From Vibrio mytili (GTDB lineage: Bacteria; Pseudomonadota; Gammaproteobacteria; Enterobacterales; Vibrionaceae), in the NCBI RefSeq assembly GCF_000830505.1, contig NZ_JXOK01000015.1, forward strand, positions 62,001 through 126,000: 64,000 bases of DNA, read 5' to 3'. A program made the translations under genes and the position numbers. Shown here piece by piece: positions 27,708 to 38,138 of this stretch. How positions within the stretch are numbered: the stretch's first letter is position 1; each line of letters begins with the position of its first letter. The notes beneath the pieces were generated by a model. That model was not told where the DNA came from and made no database searches. It was given only the letters and a program-made list of their open reading frames with translations.

Positions 27708-29022
27708 AACCAGCCTGCAAAAAACACTCGGTATCGGCCTGACACTCGGTGTCACCCTACTCTGGCTGTTGGGCGTGACCGCTTCGGGACTGGTGGCACA
27801 GCATGAAATGAACGAGGTCTTCGACAGTGCCCTGGAAGAAACCGCCCAGCGCATACTGCCACTGGCGGTCACCGACATCCTGAACCGTGAGAACGGCGCG
27901 GGCAATCAAAAGGCCCCAGCCCTGAAAGACCATGACGAATACCTGACCTATCTGGTACGGGACGAAGCTGGAAATATTCTGCTCCAGTCCCACGATGCCG
28001 ACCCTGGCGTGTTTAGCAGGACCCCCGCGGAAGGGTTTTCAGATACTCTGACCCACCGGCTATATGGCGTATCTGCAGTCAGCTATACCATCTATCTTGA
28101 AGTGGCCGAACCCTTGGCGCACCGGCGTGAATCCGCTCTGGAGGCGGGATTAGCCTTACTGTTGCCTTTACTGGTGCTGATTCCGGTCAGCCTGTTGGGT
28201 GTCTGGTGGATTGTCCGGCTTTCCCTTCGTAAGGTGGTCGATTTTCAGCAAGACATTGAATCCCGCGGCGCGGGAGATCTGTCCCCTGTTGTAGAAGAGC
28301 AGTTACCCCGTGAATTTGAACCAATCGCCGGTGCCATCAACCGGCTGCTTGAGCGTTTGCATCGTGCTCTCGAATCAGAACGCAGCTTTACCGCCAACAG
28401 TGCCCATGAACTGCGAACTCCCCTGGCAACAGCGCTTGCCAAAGTGCAGCGACTGAAAACCAGAATGCCCGATGATTATCTCAAGAATGATGTTGCAGAA
28501 ATTGAAGAAGCGTTACGCAGTCTCTCGGTGCTGTCCGGAAAACTGCTCGAGTTGGCAAAAGCAGAAGGTGGCGGTGCACTCTCACAAAGCCAGCAGGATC
28601 TTGTGCCCATCCTCGCGATGATTGCCCGGGATTTTGAGGCCCAGGCACCCGGGCGAGTTGTTTTATCCCTGCCGGAGCGCGAAGTGAACTCCTTTCTTGA
28701 TCCCGATGCCTTCGCCATCCTGGTGCGTAACCTGATCGAGAATGCCCTTAAGCATGGTTCCCGTAGCGAGCCGGTGAAGATCAACCTGAACGATAATGGG
28801 GTTTTAAGGGTCTGCAATGGCGGTGCAAGAGTGCCACCGGAACAGCTCGCTCTTTTAAGAAACCGGTTTGCACGCGCCAAAACGGACGCTGCAGGTTCTG
28901 GCCTGGGCCTCGCGATTGCCGATGCGATTGCTAAAGGTGCCGGCATGACCCTGCATCTCAGATCGCCGGCAACAGGACGGCAGGATGGTTTTGAAGCGGA
29001 GCTGAATCTGGTATGTATCTGA
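27697..29022 (+). CDS. Sensor histidine kinase
   Basis: 441 residues from ATG 27697, overlapping the response-regulator stop. Two membrane helices (about 15-35 and 150-170) bracket a periplasmic sensor. A HAMP-like segment follows, then HisKA with H-box SAHELRTPLATALA and HATPase with N, G1 and G2 motifs (NLIENALKHG, GSGLGLAIADAIA). It resembles QseC/PmrB-type sensors in layout. The ligand is unknown. Iron or a redox signal is suggested by the divergent ferric reductase. Confidence 0.9.
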   Translation: MTTRTSLQKTLGIGLTLGVTLLWLLGVTASGLVAQHEMNEVFDSALEETAQRILPLAVTDILNRENGAGNQKAPALKDHDEYLTYLVRDEAGNILLQSHDADPGVFSRTPAEGFSDTLTHRLYGVSAVSYTIYLEVAEPLAHRRESALEAGLALLLPLLVLIPVSLLGVWWIVRLSLRKVVDFQQDIESRGAGDLSPVVEEQLPREFEPIAGAINRLLERLHRALESERSFTANSAHELRTPLATALAKVQRLKTRMPDDYLKNDVAEIEEALRSLSVLSGKLLELAKAEGGGALSQSQQDLVPILAMIARDFEAQAPGRVVLSLPEREVNSFLDPDAFAILVRNLIENALKHGSRSEPVKINLNDNGVLRVCNGGARVPPEQLALLRNRFARAKTDAAGSGLGLAIADAIAKGAGMTLHLRSPATGRQDGFEAELNLVCI

Positions 29023-30164
29023 CACTCACCGACATTGTGCTGCTGACGAGCATCATTCAATCGCTGGCTCTTGCCGTTTTTCTCCTACTTCCATCCAACA
29101 GTGGGCTCATATCTAACCGACTCCTGGTTGCCACTCTGGTGTTCTTCGCCGCCGGGCTGGGAGAGATCTTCCTCTATGGCAGCGGGCTTGCGCTCCAGTA
29201 CCCAAACTTCGCCTACCTCGGAACACTCATCGGACTTCTACAAGCCGGCACGCTCTATCTATATGCGCAATCGCTGATGTATCAGAATTTCCAGTTACGC
29301 GGGAAGCATCTCGTGCACACGTTGCTCTTCTGGGTGGTCGGCGCAATTTTTCTGATTGAATATTATTTACAGCCAAGCGAGACCAAAGTTCAGATTCTGC
29401 TTGAACGGGACCACCCGGGCGTACTTACCTCTCCCCTTCTTGCAGTCGCTATTCACGCGGTCTTTCTGGGCTACCTGTACGCGACTATTCGTGCGATTAA
29501 CCGTTTCGGCCTTGGTATTCGACAGATTTTCTCGAGTATTGAAAACAAACAACTTGCGTGGTTACGGACGCTTCTGATCGGCTATGCAGTGGCTTGGACC
29601 GTGAGCATGATGTACTGCCTTACAGCGCATGTGTTTAGAAGCGTGCCCGGAACCGAGTGGGTGGCCGGCGCTGGCGCTGTAACGGGCTTCATTTTCATCA
29701 ATTTTCTGATGATAAACTCTCTTCGCCAACCCGTTGTTTTCTCTGGATTGGCAGCAGACCAGGCCGCCTTGCTGGAAGAAGAGCCCACGCCGCAGTTTGA
29801 TCAAACTTTAAAGGTCAGGCTCCAACAGTTAATGCACCAGGAAAAGCCCCACTTGCACCCCAACCTGACCCTGGAACAACTTTCACGGAAATTGGGCGCC
29901 CCTTCAAGAGAGGTTTCACGGGCCATTAACCAAGGCTTTGGCTGCAATTTCTTTGAGTTCGTCAGTCGCTATCGCATCGACGAGGCGAAATCGCGCCTGG
30001 CCGATGCAGCCAATCAGGCAAATATTCTGCAGATCATGTATGACTCTGGCTTCAACTCGAAGTCCGTATTCAATACTGCTTTCAAGAAAGAGACAGGATT
30101 TACCCCCAGTGAATATCGCCGACGAACCCTGCAGGGCGATATTCGCCCCGAGCCTCCATCCTGA
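29013..30164 (+). CDS. AraC-family regulator with N-terminal membrane sensor
   Basis: 383 residues. The first about 230 residues form seven or so hydrophobic helices, followed by an AraC-type DNA-binding region from about 275 with LTLEQLSRKLGAPSREVSRAI and the second helix-turn-helix near QIMYDSGFNSKSVFNTAFKKETG. This layout is a membrane-bound AraC regulator. The start overlaps the kinase stop (10 bp), so the three are one operon. Its signal and targets are unknown. Confidence 0.88.
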   Translation: MYLTLTDIVLLTSIIQSLALAVFLLLPSNSGLISNRLLVATLVFFAAGLGEIFLYGSGLALQYPNFAYLGTLIGLLQAGTLYLYAQSLMYQNFQLRGKHLVHTLLFWVVGAIFLIEYYLQPSETKVQILLERDHPGVLTSPLLAVAIHAVFLGYLYATIRAINRFGLGIRQIFSSIENKQLAWLRTLLIGYAVAWTVSMMYCLTAHVFRSVPGTEWVAGAGAVTGFIFINFLMINSLRQPVVFSGLAADQAALLEEEPTPQFDQTLKVRLQQLMHQEKPHLHPNLTLEQLSRKLGAPSREVSRAINQGFGCNFFEFVSRYRIDEAKSRLADAANQANILQIMYDSGFNSKSVFNTAFKKETGFTPSEYRRRTLQGDIRPEPPS

Positions 30165-30368
30165 ACCTGGCAATCAGACGTTCGAGTACGCTCCCACCCG
30201 ATACTGAAATCTCTAACTAACTGAATTGTTTATTTTTATTTCTAAACCATGGAATCGGTTCGGTTTCGTACTTGCGAACGCTTCTTTGGCCTGCCTTCCG
30301 TACTCTGATTGCCAAGCGTCACCAAACCCGGTGCTCGTGAAGCTCAACGCAATATGAAGAGGTCATGT

Positions 30369-30959
30369 ATGAAAACCAAATTACGCAAAACTGCTGTTCC
30401 CGCAGTGGCCGCAGCAATCTTCAGCCTGATGTTTGCCGGTAGCGCCCAAGCTCATTGTGATGCTCTGGACGGTCCCGTGATTACCGAAGCCCGTGCGGCA
30501 CTGGAGTCAGGCAATGTTAAGCCCTTGCTCAAATGGGTGCCGGCAAAGGATGAGGCCGAAATCAAAAGGGTATTCGCCGATGTGCGCCAAGTCCGCGGGC
30601 AAAGCGAAACTGCGAAAAACATTGCCGATCAGCATCTGTTCTCGACGCTCGTTGAGGTGCATCGTGCCTCCGAAGGCGCACCCTTTACCGGCATCAAGCC
30701 TTCCGGACAGATTGATCCGGGTTTAATGGCGGCGGATGCGGCGTTGGAAAACGGGCAAATTGATCGCCTCGTGGCAAATATAACCCGCAAGATCGAGAAC
30801 GGTATTCGTGAGCGTTATCATGAGGCTCAGCGTGCAAGGGCCATGGCTGATCAAAGCGGCGATAAGGGGCGTGCCTTTGTCGCTGACTACGTCAATTACA
30901 TGCACTATATAGAGGGCGTGCATGGCGCTGCTGGAGGGCAGGGGCACCAGGGGCACTAA
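30369..30959 (+). CDS. DUF6448 exported protein
   Basis: About 196 residues from ATG 30369 (AGAGG site). Signal peptide (MKTKLRKTAVPAVAAAIFSL to SAQA). The mature protein starts HCDALDGPVI and repeats acidic helices ending in a Gly/His-rich tail (GAAGGQGHQGH) that could bind metal. It matches DUF6448 in my memory, a family of unassigned role. A terminator-like hairpin follows. The 30165-30368 stretch upstream shows no gene. Confidence 0.75.
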   Translation: MKTKLRKTAVPAVAAAIFSLMFAGSAQAHCDALDGPVITEARAALESGNVKPLLKWVPAKDEAEIKRVFADVRQVRGQSETAKNIADQHLFSTLVEVHRASEGAPFTGIKPSGQIDPGLMAADAALENGQIDRLVANITRKIENGIRERYHEAQRARAMADQSGDKGRAFVADYVNYMHYIEGVHGAAGGQGHQGH

Positions 30960-30980
30960 TTCCTATCTTCACGCAGACGC

Positions 30981-31003
30981 AAAGCAGGCTGACGGCCTGC
31001 TTT
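30981..31003 (+). terminator. Terminator after the DUF6448 gene
   Basis: AAAGCAGGC-TGACG-GCCTGCTTT forms a perfect 9-bp stem 21 bp past the stop. The T tract is short. 31004-31180 shows nothing recognisable. Confidence 0.65.
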
Positions 31004-31189
31004 GCCGTTGTATTCATTTCCAGTTTCGCCTTCGGCTGAATTGGTACCATCATTCTATTAAGGCGCATCAAAAAACATAAATGAAGCCAACACCAATCTC
31101 CGCTTCATAATCATTCCGGGATATCGGGCAGCCATATTACTAACTGAGGGGCGTGCTGTGTTTTATCTAATTTCGGTATTTCCGCAATT

Positions 31190-31934
31190 AGAGAAAAAAA
31201 TTCCAAGCGCCAGGTATGGAAGGCGTATCAGCGCGTTAAATCAAATCGAGGTGCGGCCGGTGTAGATGGCCAGACGATTCAGGACTTTGATCGAGACTTA
31301 AGTAAGAACCTCTATCTAATTTGGAATCGGATGTCGTCCGGCAGCTATTTCCCACCGTCCGTCAAAGCAGTTCCAATTCCGAAGAAAAGTGGAGGAGAAA
31401 GATTGCTCGGGGTACCCACGGTTAGCGATCGTATAGCGCAAACTGTGGTTACTATGACGCTGGAACCTATCCTGGAACCTGTCTTTCATGTGGACTCGTA
31501 CGGGTATCGGCGCGGGAAATCCCCGCATGATGCGCTTGCGATCACGCGAAAGCGGTGCTGGGAAAGGGACTGGGTGCTGGAGTATGACATCCGTGGCTTG
31601 TTTGATCATATTGATCATGAGCTATTGCTCAAGGCCCTTGACCACCATTGCTCTGAATCCTGGGTGCTGCTGTATGTGAGGCGCTGGCTAACGGCACCGA
31701 TGCAGACGAAAGATGGTAAGCAGGAACGACGGAACGTTGGCACACCACAAGGTGGCCCGTTATCGCCAGTTCTGGCAAACCTGTTTCGGCATTATGCATT
31801 GGATCGTTGGCTGACCGTTCGTCATCCGGATATCCCATTCTGCCGATATGCAGATGACGGAATACTGCGTTGTCGAAGTGAGCGTGAGGCTCAGTATCTG
31901 CATTCCCAGCTAGATATGCGTGAGGTGGACCCAA
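31190..31934 (+). pseudogene. Group II intron reverse transcriptase remnant
   Basis: A frame open upstream of ATG 31331 reads REKNSKRQVWKAYQRV and continues with AGVDG, then the RT blocks PIPKKSGGERLLGVPTVSDR, YDIRGLFDHIDHE, GTPQGGPLSPVLANL and the catalytic FCRYADDG. The maturase (X) and endonuclease domains that follow block 7 are missing. Homology stops at about 31920, just before the ptxE end. The N-terminus is also short. A truncated intron-encoded protein with no visible intron RNA domains V/VI, so it is a dead remnant marking a recombination junction. Confidence 0.8.
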
Positions 31935-31937
31935 TAG

Positions 31938-32798
31938 CTATTCACAGAGATGCCCAACAAACGAGTATACTGGCCTGTGTTTGTCCAGGCTGCTCGGATA
32001 AATCACCATCAGCTCCTTGCTAAGGCCAGGCTCACTCACGGGAATAGCCACCAGACTTCCATTTTGGACCTCCTCCCGTACAGAACTTTCAAGCACCAAC
32101 GATGCGCCAAGTCCGACCTTAACCGCTTGCTTGACGGCTTCGGTGCTACCCAGCTGCATAGATACCGTCGGAAATGGCCCATGCTCACCGAAGTAGGTCG
32201 CCAAAAGCCGGCCAGTGCCGGTGCCGGGTTCGCCGCCGATCAGAGCCATGTTAGACAGCGTATCGCGGTCGATATCGGTTCGACGGGCTAACGGGTGACC
32301 AGGCGGAACGATTAGAACAACGGGCTCGTTACGCCACGCCTGAGCATGGAATCCGGGTAGATCATGCCACCACTCCATAATCGCCACGTCCAGCTCACCG
32401 TCCGATAAATGCCGTGCAATAGTCGGATTGGAATCTATTACCACATCCACCTCGGGCCCTACGCCCAGCTCCTTGTAACGACGGATGTAGGGCTGGAGCA
32501 TATAAATCCCAATATTGGAGCTCGCCCCAACGCGAAGTCGAGCCTCCATAATGGAAGATCTCGCCTGCTCCTCCAGCCGGAGCAGACTTCGGGCAAAAGG
32601 CAACAAGGTTAAGGCAGCCCGGGTTGGCTCACAGCCAGAGCGCCCCCTGTGGACCAATAAAACGCCAAGTTGGTTTTCGAGTTTTTGAAGGTGCTGGGAC
32701 AGTGTGGGTTGTGCGATGTCCAACTGGCGGGCTGCGGCCTGAAACCCGTTGTGGTCCAGCACCGCCACGAAACTCTTCAGCCAGACAAGATTCAGCAT
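31938..32798 (-). CDS. ptxE: PtxE, LysR-family regulator of the phosphite operon
   Basis: 286 residues. The N-terminal helix-turn-helix ([20 protein letters not shown]) and the LysR effector domain are complete. It overlaps ptxD by 7 bp and ends the ptxABCDE operon, the position of ptxE in Pseudomonas stutzeri WM88. There PtxE is a LysR homologue whose regulatory role is not fully settled. The end abuts the RT remnant. Confidence 0.85.
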   Translation of the reverse strand: MLNLVWLKSFVAVLDHNGFQAAARQLDIAQPTLSQHLQKLENQLGVLLVHRGRSGCEPTRAALTLLPFARSLLRLEEQARSSIMEARLRVGASSNIGIYMLQPYIRRYKELGVGPEVDVVIDSNPTIARHLSDGELDVAIMEWWHDLPGFHAQAWRNEPVVLIVPPGHPLARRTDIDRDTLSNMALIGGEPGTGTGRLLATYFGEHGPFPTVSMQLGSTEAVKQAVKVGLGASLVLESSVREEVQNGSLVAIPVSEPGLSKELMVIYPSSLDKHRPVYSFVGHLCE

Positions 32799-33802
32799 GG
32801 GCCGCTCTCGCGGCCACTGGGATCATTGATCGCATCACCCGGCCGCTCACCCCGAAGCACTTGCAGAATGTTCCGAGCAGCGCGTTGCTCGATAGCCAGA
32901 CGCACCTGGCTGACTGCCGATCCGATGTGAGCAGTAAACAGCGTGTTGGGGTGGGCCCTGAGCCCCTGGGCGATCTCCCTCGGACGATCTTCTCTCGCCC
33001 AATCTTCCATCTCAAACACATCAGCGGCGTACCCCCCCAACTGACCGGATTGAAGCGCTTGCAGAACACTACCCTCATCCACCACAGATCCACGGCAGGG
33101 ATTGATAAGGAATGCGCCCGGTTTCATTCCTGTTAGCGTTTCGCGATTAATGGTGTGGAGGGTTTGCTCATTGAGCGCCAGTGCCAGGATCACAATATCT
33201 GACTGGGCCAGCAGCATCTTGAGGGGAGTATGGGACAAACCCAGTGCCTGCTCATGCTGCACGGGTAAACGTTCCGGCTGGGAATAGATTAAATCCGCTC
33301 CCCATCCGTTCAGGCGCTGCGCCACCGCTTGGCCGATGGCCCCCATACCCACAATACCAATCCGTGAGCCTTCGATCCCCTGCCCATAGAAGCGTGGTGT
33401 CCAGCCAGTAAATTCACCGGATCGAACGAAGTGGTCCGCCGCCTTGACTTGTCGGGTGAGACTGATCGTCAGCCCGACCGCTAGCTCTGCAGTAGGCACG
33501 GTTAGCAAATCCGGTACAAATGTCAGCCAAACCCCATGACGCGTGCAGGCATCCACATCAAAGTTGTCATAGCCTTTCAGGGCTGCACCAATCACCTTCA
33601 AGCGCGGACACCCCTGTAGGAACTCCACTCCAACTCGGTCTGGCATGAACGCCATCATCGCATCAGCGTCTGCAACGCGCGCAGCCACTTCCTCCTGGGG
33701 CAACGTGGCGCCGGATTGGTTGGTGACCAGCTCGCAATCTTGGGCAAGTTCATCCAGAACACTGTCATGGATCTTATGGGTTATCACAATCTTGGGTTTC
33801 AT
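32792..33802 (-). CDS. ptxD: PtxD, NAD(P)-dependent phosphite dehydrogenase
   Basis: 336 residues, the same length and numbering as WM88 PtxD. It oxidises phosphite to phosphate with reduction of NAD. Catalytic and substrate residues of the known enzyme are all in place: M53, K76, D79, W134, Y139, R237, E266, H292 and R301. The Rossmann motif is GMGAIG at 152-157. At the cofactor-selecting positions it has Q175 and P176, where WM88 has E175 and A176. Family-wide identity and operon context make phosphite dehydrogenase, not another 2-hydroxyacid dehydrogenase, the call. Confidence 0.93.
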   Translation of the reverse strand: MKPKIVITHKIHDSVLDELAQDCELVTNQSGATLPQEEVAARVADADAMMAFMPDRVGVEFLQGCPRLKVIGAALKGYDNFDVDACTRHGVWLTFVPDLLTVPTAELAVGLTISLTRQVKAADHFVRSGEFTGWTPRFYGQGIEGSRIGIVGMGAIGQAVAQRLNGWGADLIYSQPERLPVQHEQALGLSHTPLKMLLAQSDIVILALALNEQTLHTINRETLTGMKPGAFLINPCRGSVVDEGSVLQALQSGQLGGYAADVFEMEDWAREDRPREIAQGLRAHPNTLFTAHIGSAVSQVRLAIEQRAARNILQVLRGERPGDAINDPSGRESGPC

Positions 33803-33811
33803 AGACGGTCC

Positions 33812-34648
33812 TTATTTGAATTTCTTACGAAGGCGGCCACTGAGACTGTCCACGACGGTGACCATCAACAAGATGACAATGAGAATGGCGCTGACTTCCT
33901 GATACTGCATGATTCTCAGCGAGCCCATCAATTCGAAGCCAATACCACCGGCACCCACCATGCCCATTACGGTCGAGGCACGGAAATTGTATTCCCAGCG
34001 ATAAATGGACACGTCCGCGAATTGAGGAAGTACTTGTGGCAGCACGGCGTGATAGAGCACCTGCAAGCGAGTAGCGCCGGCAGCATCGGCCGCTTCCACT
34101 GGCGCCTCATCTACATGCTCAATCGCTTCGGCAAAAAACTTTCCAACCATGCCAATGGAGTGAAGACCGAGCGCCAGTACGCCAGGCAACGCCCCAAAAC
34201 CAACAGCAGCCACGAAGATGATGCCCATGATTAGTTCCGGGACTGAACGCAAACCGTTTAAAAGGGTTCGAGTTACTTGGAACACCACCGGATGTGGAGA
34301 GGTGTTGCGCGCAGCCAGGAATGCCAGTGGCACAGACAAGGTTACTGCAATGGCAGTACCGGCAATGCTCATCGCAAGCGTGTCGATTAACGGCGACACC
34401 CAGCTGGCCACATTGGTGAAGTCAGGTGGAAGAGATTCGCCAATGAGTGTGCCTATGGCTGGCACGCCATTGGCAAGTGTATTGAAATTGAGCAGCCCTA
34501 CGTGCCAACTTGCGACAAAAATGATGAGCAGCACTAACAGCGACTGTCCGAGTTTTTTCCGCCAGCCTTTCGCGTGCTCATCCAGCACGGAGGCCGACGG
34601 GGCCGCGACAGAGTCGCCGGTTCCTTCGTTGTATAGTTCATGGGGCAC
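33812..34648 (-). CDS. ptxC: PtxC, phosphite ABC transporter permease
   Basis: 278 residues with six or so membrane helices and the ABC permease EAA-loop EAADAAGATRLQVLYHAVLP. It is of the PhnE/PtxC family for phosphonate or phosphite import. It lies 3 bp after ptxB and 9 bp before ptxD, so it belongs to the uptake-plus-oxidation operon. Confidence 0.9.
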   Translation of the reverse strand: MPHELYNEGTGDSVAAPSASVLDEHAKGWRKKLGQSLLVLLIIFVASWHVGLLNFNTLANGVPAIGTLIGESLPPDFTNVASWVSPLIDTLAMSIAGTAIAVTLSVPLAFLAARNTSPHPVVFQVTRTLLNGLRSVPELIMGIIFVAAVGFGALPGVLALGLHSIGMVGKFFAEAIEHVDEAPVEAADAAGATRLQVLYHAVLPQVLPQFADVSIYRWEYNFRASTVMGMVGAGGIGFELMGSLRIMQYQEVSAILIVILLMVTVVDSLSGRLRKKFK

Positions 34649-34651
34649 TCC

Positions 34652-36357
<1,706 letters not shown>

Positions 36358-36452
36358 AGTATCACCTTTTGCAATAAATAAGCTCGCCGTATTGCGAGTT
36401 ACAATTGAACGATAAAGCTGAGAGATGACAACGTCGTGTCACTGATGTGACA
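36358..36452 (-). promoter_or_regulatory. ptx operon promoter region with TGTCAC inverted repeat
   Basis: This 95-bp region upstream of ptxA holds a perfect TGTCACTGATGTGACA inverted repeat at 36437-36452 and a neighbouring TTGTCAT (minus strand). Candidates are a LysR-type site for PtxE or a degenerate PHO box (CTGTCAT-type). In Pseudomonas, ptx genes are phosphate-starvation controlled, so PhoB control is reasonable. Confidence 0.4.
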
Positions 36453-36479
36453 GTTTGATGAAGTGCTTTTGGTTCGCAA

Positions 36480-36755
36480 GGATTTTCCGAAGGGCTCTGT
36501 GAAATACATGGAGCTCAGCCAAAGTGGAACGAGCCACCCAGGAGCTTAAGCAACAAAAATTGCGTTCCACCGTCAGTCGGCGAATCTCACGGTACAGTTC
36601 GTCCGTGCTGAGTTCATCGAATTGCTTACCGACTATACTCTTGCCTTCGAGGAGGTCGGACGCGCTCTCCAATAGGTCGCGCTTCCAGGTGCTGACTATG
36701 GTGGGGTGGATCTGGAAACGGGCAGCAATTCAAGGTGTGGCCTTAAGGGTGGGCA
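36480..36755 (-). pseudogene. IS3-family orfA remnant
   Basis: The minus strand reads RFQIHPTIVSTWKRDLLESA, then SDLLEGKSIVGKQFDELSTD and IRRLTVERNF, the standard OrfA of IS3/IS150-like elements (helix-turn-helix plus leucine zipper start). The N-terminus and all of OrfB are gone, and the sequence diverges after ERNF. It marks an old insertion upstream of the ptx operon. Confidence 0.65.
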
Positions 36756-36774
36756 AGGACAGCCTTGCACTTAC

Positions 36775-37902
36775 TAATTCGAAATAAAGTAAGCGAACAT
36801 TACCCGGAGATATAAGCCAAATCCGGATGGCCAAAAAACGATTTCAATAGTCGTGGCAATTTTTGCAAACGTCGAAGCTGCCGGTAAACAGTGCTCCGAA
36901 GTTGTTCTTTGCTGTTAATGATCTTTTTACCGACGTGATGGTATTTGATATAGCCCCAAACAGACTCGTCAGGATTCAGCTCCGGCGAGTACGGCGGCAG
37001 GAAGAACAACCTGAGCTTGCCGTCGAGACTCTCAACATAGTCTCGAACCCGACGAGCATGATGAACCGGGTGGTTATCGAGGATCAGGAAAACCGGCTTG
37101 TCAACGTCTTGCACCAGAGCCTTGAGGAAACCAAGAAACGCATCGGTGTTCATGTTGCCCTGAATGGTCTTAAAGCGAAGCTCGCCGCGAGGCGAGATGG
37201 CCGAGATCAGATTGATGCTGAAGCGACTGCCCGTATTACGGATGATCGGAGTTTCACCCCTGGGTGCCCAGGTGGTGCCACTGTGATAATCAGACCGAAT
37301 GCTGCTTCATCGCCGAAATAGATGGTGGCGCCGACTTTTTTTGCTTCCTTGCGAATTTCCGGGTAGGTCTCTTCTTTCCATTGTTTCACGGCCTCTGGCT
37401 TTTGCTGGTAGGCCCGATGCAGGGGTTTCTGAGGCGTCAGCCCCAGGTTTCGAAGCAGACGACCGACCGAGACATCGCTTAACCGGACGTTGAACTTTTG
37501 CCGGATGAGCTCACGCACTCGGCCCCGAGTCCACAGGGCAAAATCAAACTTCAACTGGTCCGGCGTAAAGGTCGTTATCCAGATATACAGCTCCCGGATC
37601 TGAGCACCGCTCAGTTTCTTGGGACGACCGGAAATCTGCTTGGCCTTGAGCGCGTCAAAGCCACCCTCGCGGTAGGCAGCCAGCCATTCATAGATTCGTG
37701 CTCGGCTCATCCCCAGCGCTTTGATGACGACTTCTGGACTCTCGCCATCCATGACCCGTTGAACGGCGCGAACGCGAATGGCTTCTAATGTTTTGTGATC
37801 AAGTTTACGACCGTCATCGTGGCGCATGTGTGTAAATATCCGATAAGCTTGGCGAACGGAGCCTACATTATAAATGATGTTCGCTTACTTTCGAACCCAT
37901 TA
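36775..37902 (-). mobile_element. IS630-family element
   Basis: Inverted ends share AGTAAGCGAACAT (36788-36800) and its complement at 37877-37889, with TA at both borders (36775-36776 and 37901-37902), the target of this family. It carries one transposase gene (frameshifted) and sits just inside the IS3 remnant side. Confidence 0.8.
36800..37827 (-). pseudogene. IS630 transposase, one 1-base frameshift
   Basis: The first part (37827 to about 37282) has the helix-turn-helix region and the first DDE aspartate (YFGDEAAF). The rest (37153 to 36800) has LILDNHPVHHA and PPYSPELNPDESVW, the second D and the E. The frame breaks at about 37282, where TTCCGG became TTCGG. If one C is restored, it reads AAFRSDYHSGTTWAPRG and continues to the end. 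So the coding sequence is otherwise whole. Confidence 0.85.
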
Positions 37903-38102
37903 GTAAATGGCTTTATTTTTTGTTAGCGTTTTCGTTCCATTGGGCGTCACACCCCCTTATAAAGGATATTTAATCTCAGAATCGTTTTTGGACAAAAATC
38001 ATTTAGGGTCGATACACTAAATAACCCTCTATTCATTATTTAATGTACTCTGACCGAACCAATACCCTCACTAAAGTGGAAGTCAATGATAAATAAATAT
38101 GC
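37903..38102. other. Intergenic region between IS630 and the type I RM operon
   Basis: AT-rich, no convincing frame or RNA gene seen. Probable remaining flank of the insertion point. Confidence 0.5.
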
Positions 38103-38128
38103 AAAAGGCAAGGTTTTCCCCCCTTGCC
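38103..38128 (-). terminator. Terminator of the type I RM operon
   Basis: On the minus strand GGCAAGG-GGGGAAAA-CCTTGCC is followed by TTTT, 11 bp past the hsdR stop. Confidence 0.7.
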
Positions 38129-38138
38129 TCTATTAAAA

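Noticed and set aside
27037-29022. A response regulator-histidine kinase fusion protein
   Set aside because: The in-frame fusion exists only because of a lost G near 27677 and a lost C near 27172; restoring them gives two normal overlapping genes.
32624-33136. Rightward frame opposite ptxE/ptxD
   Set aside because: Antisense to two well-recognised genes, Pro/Arg-rich shadow composition.
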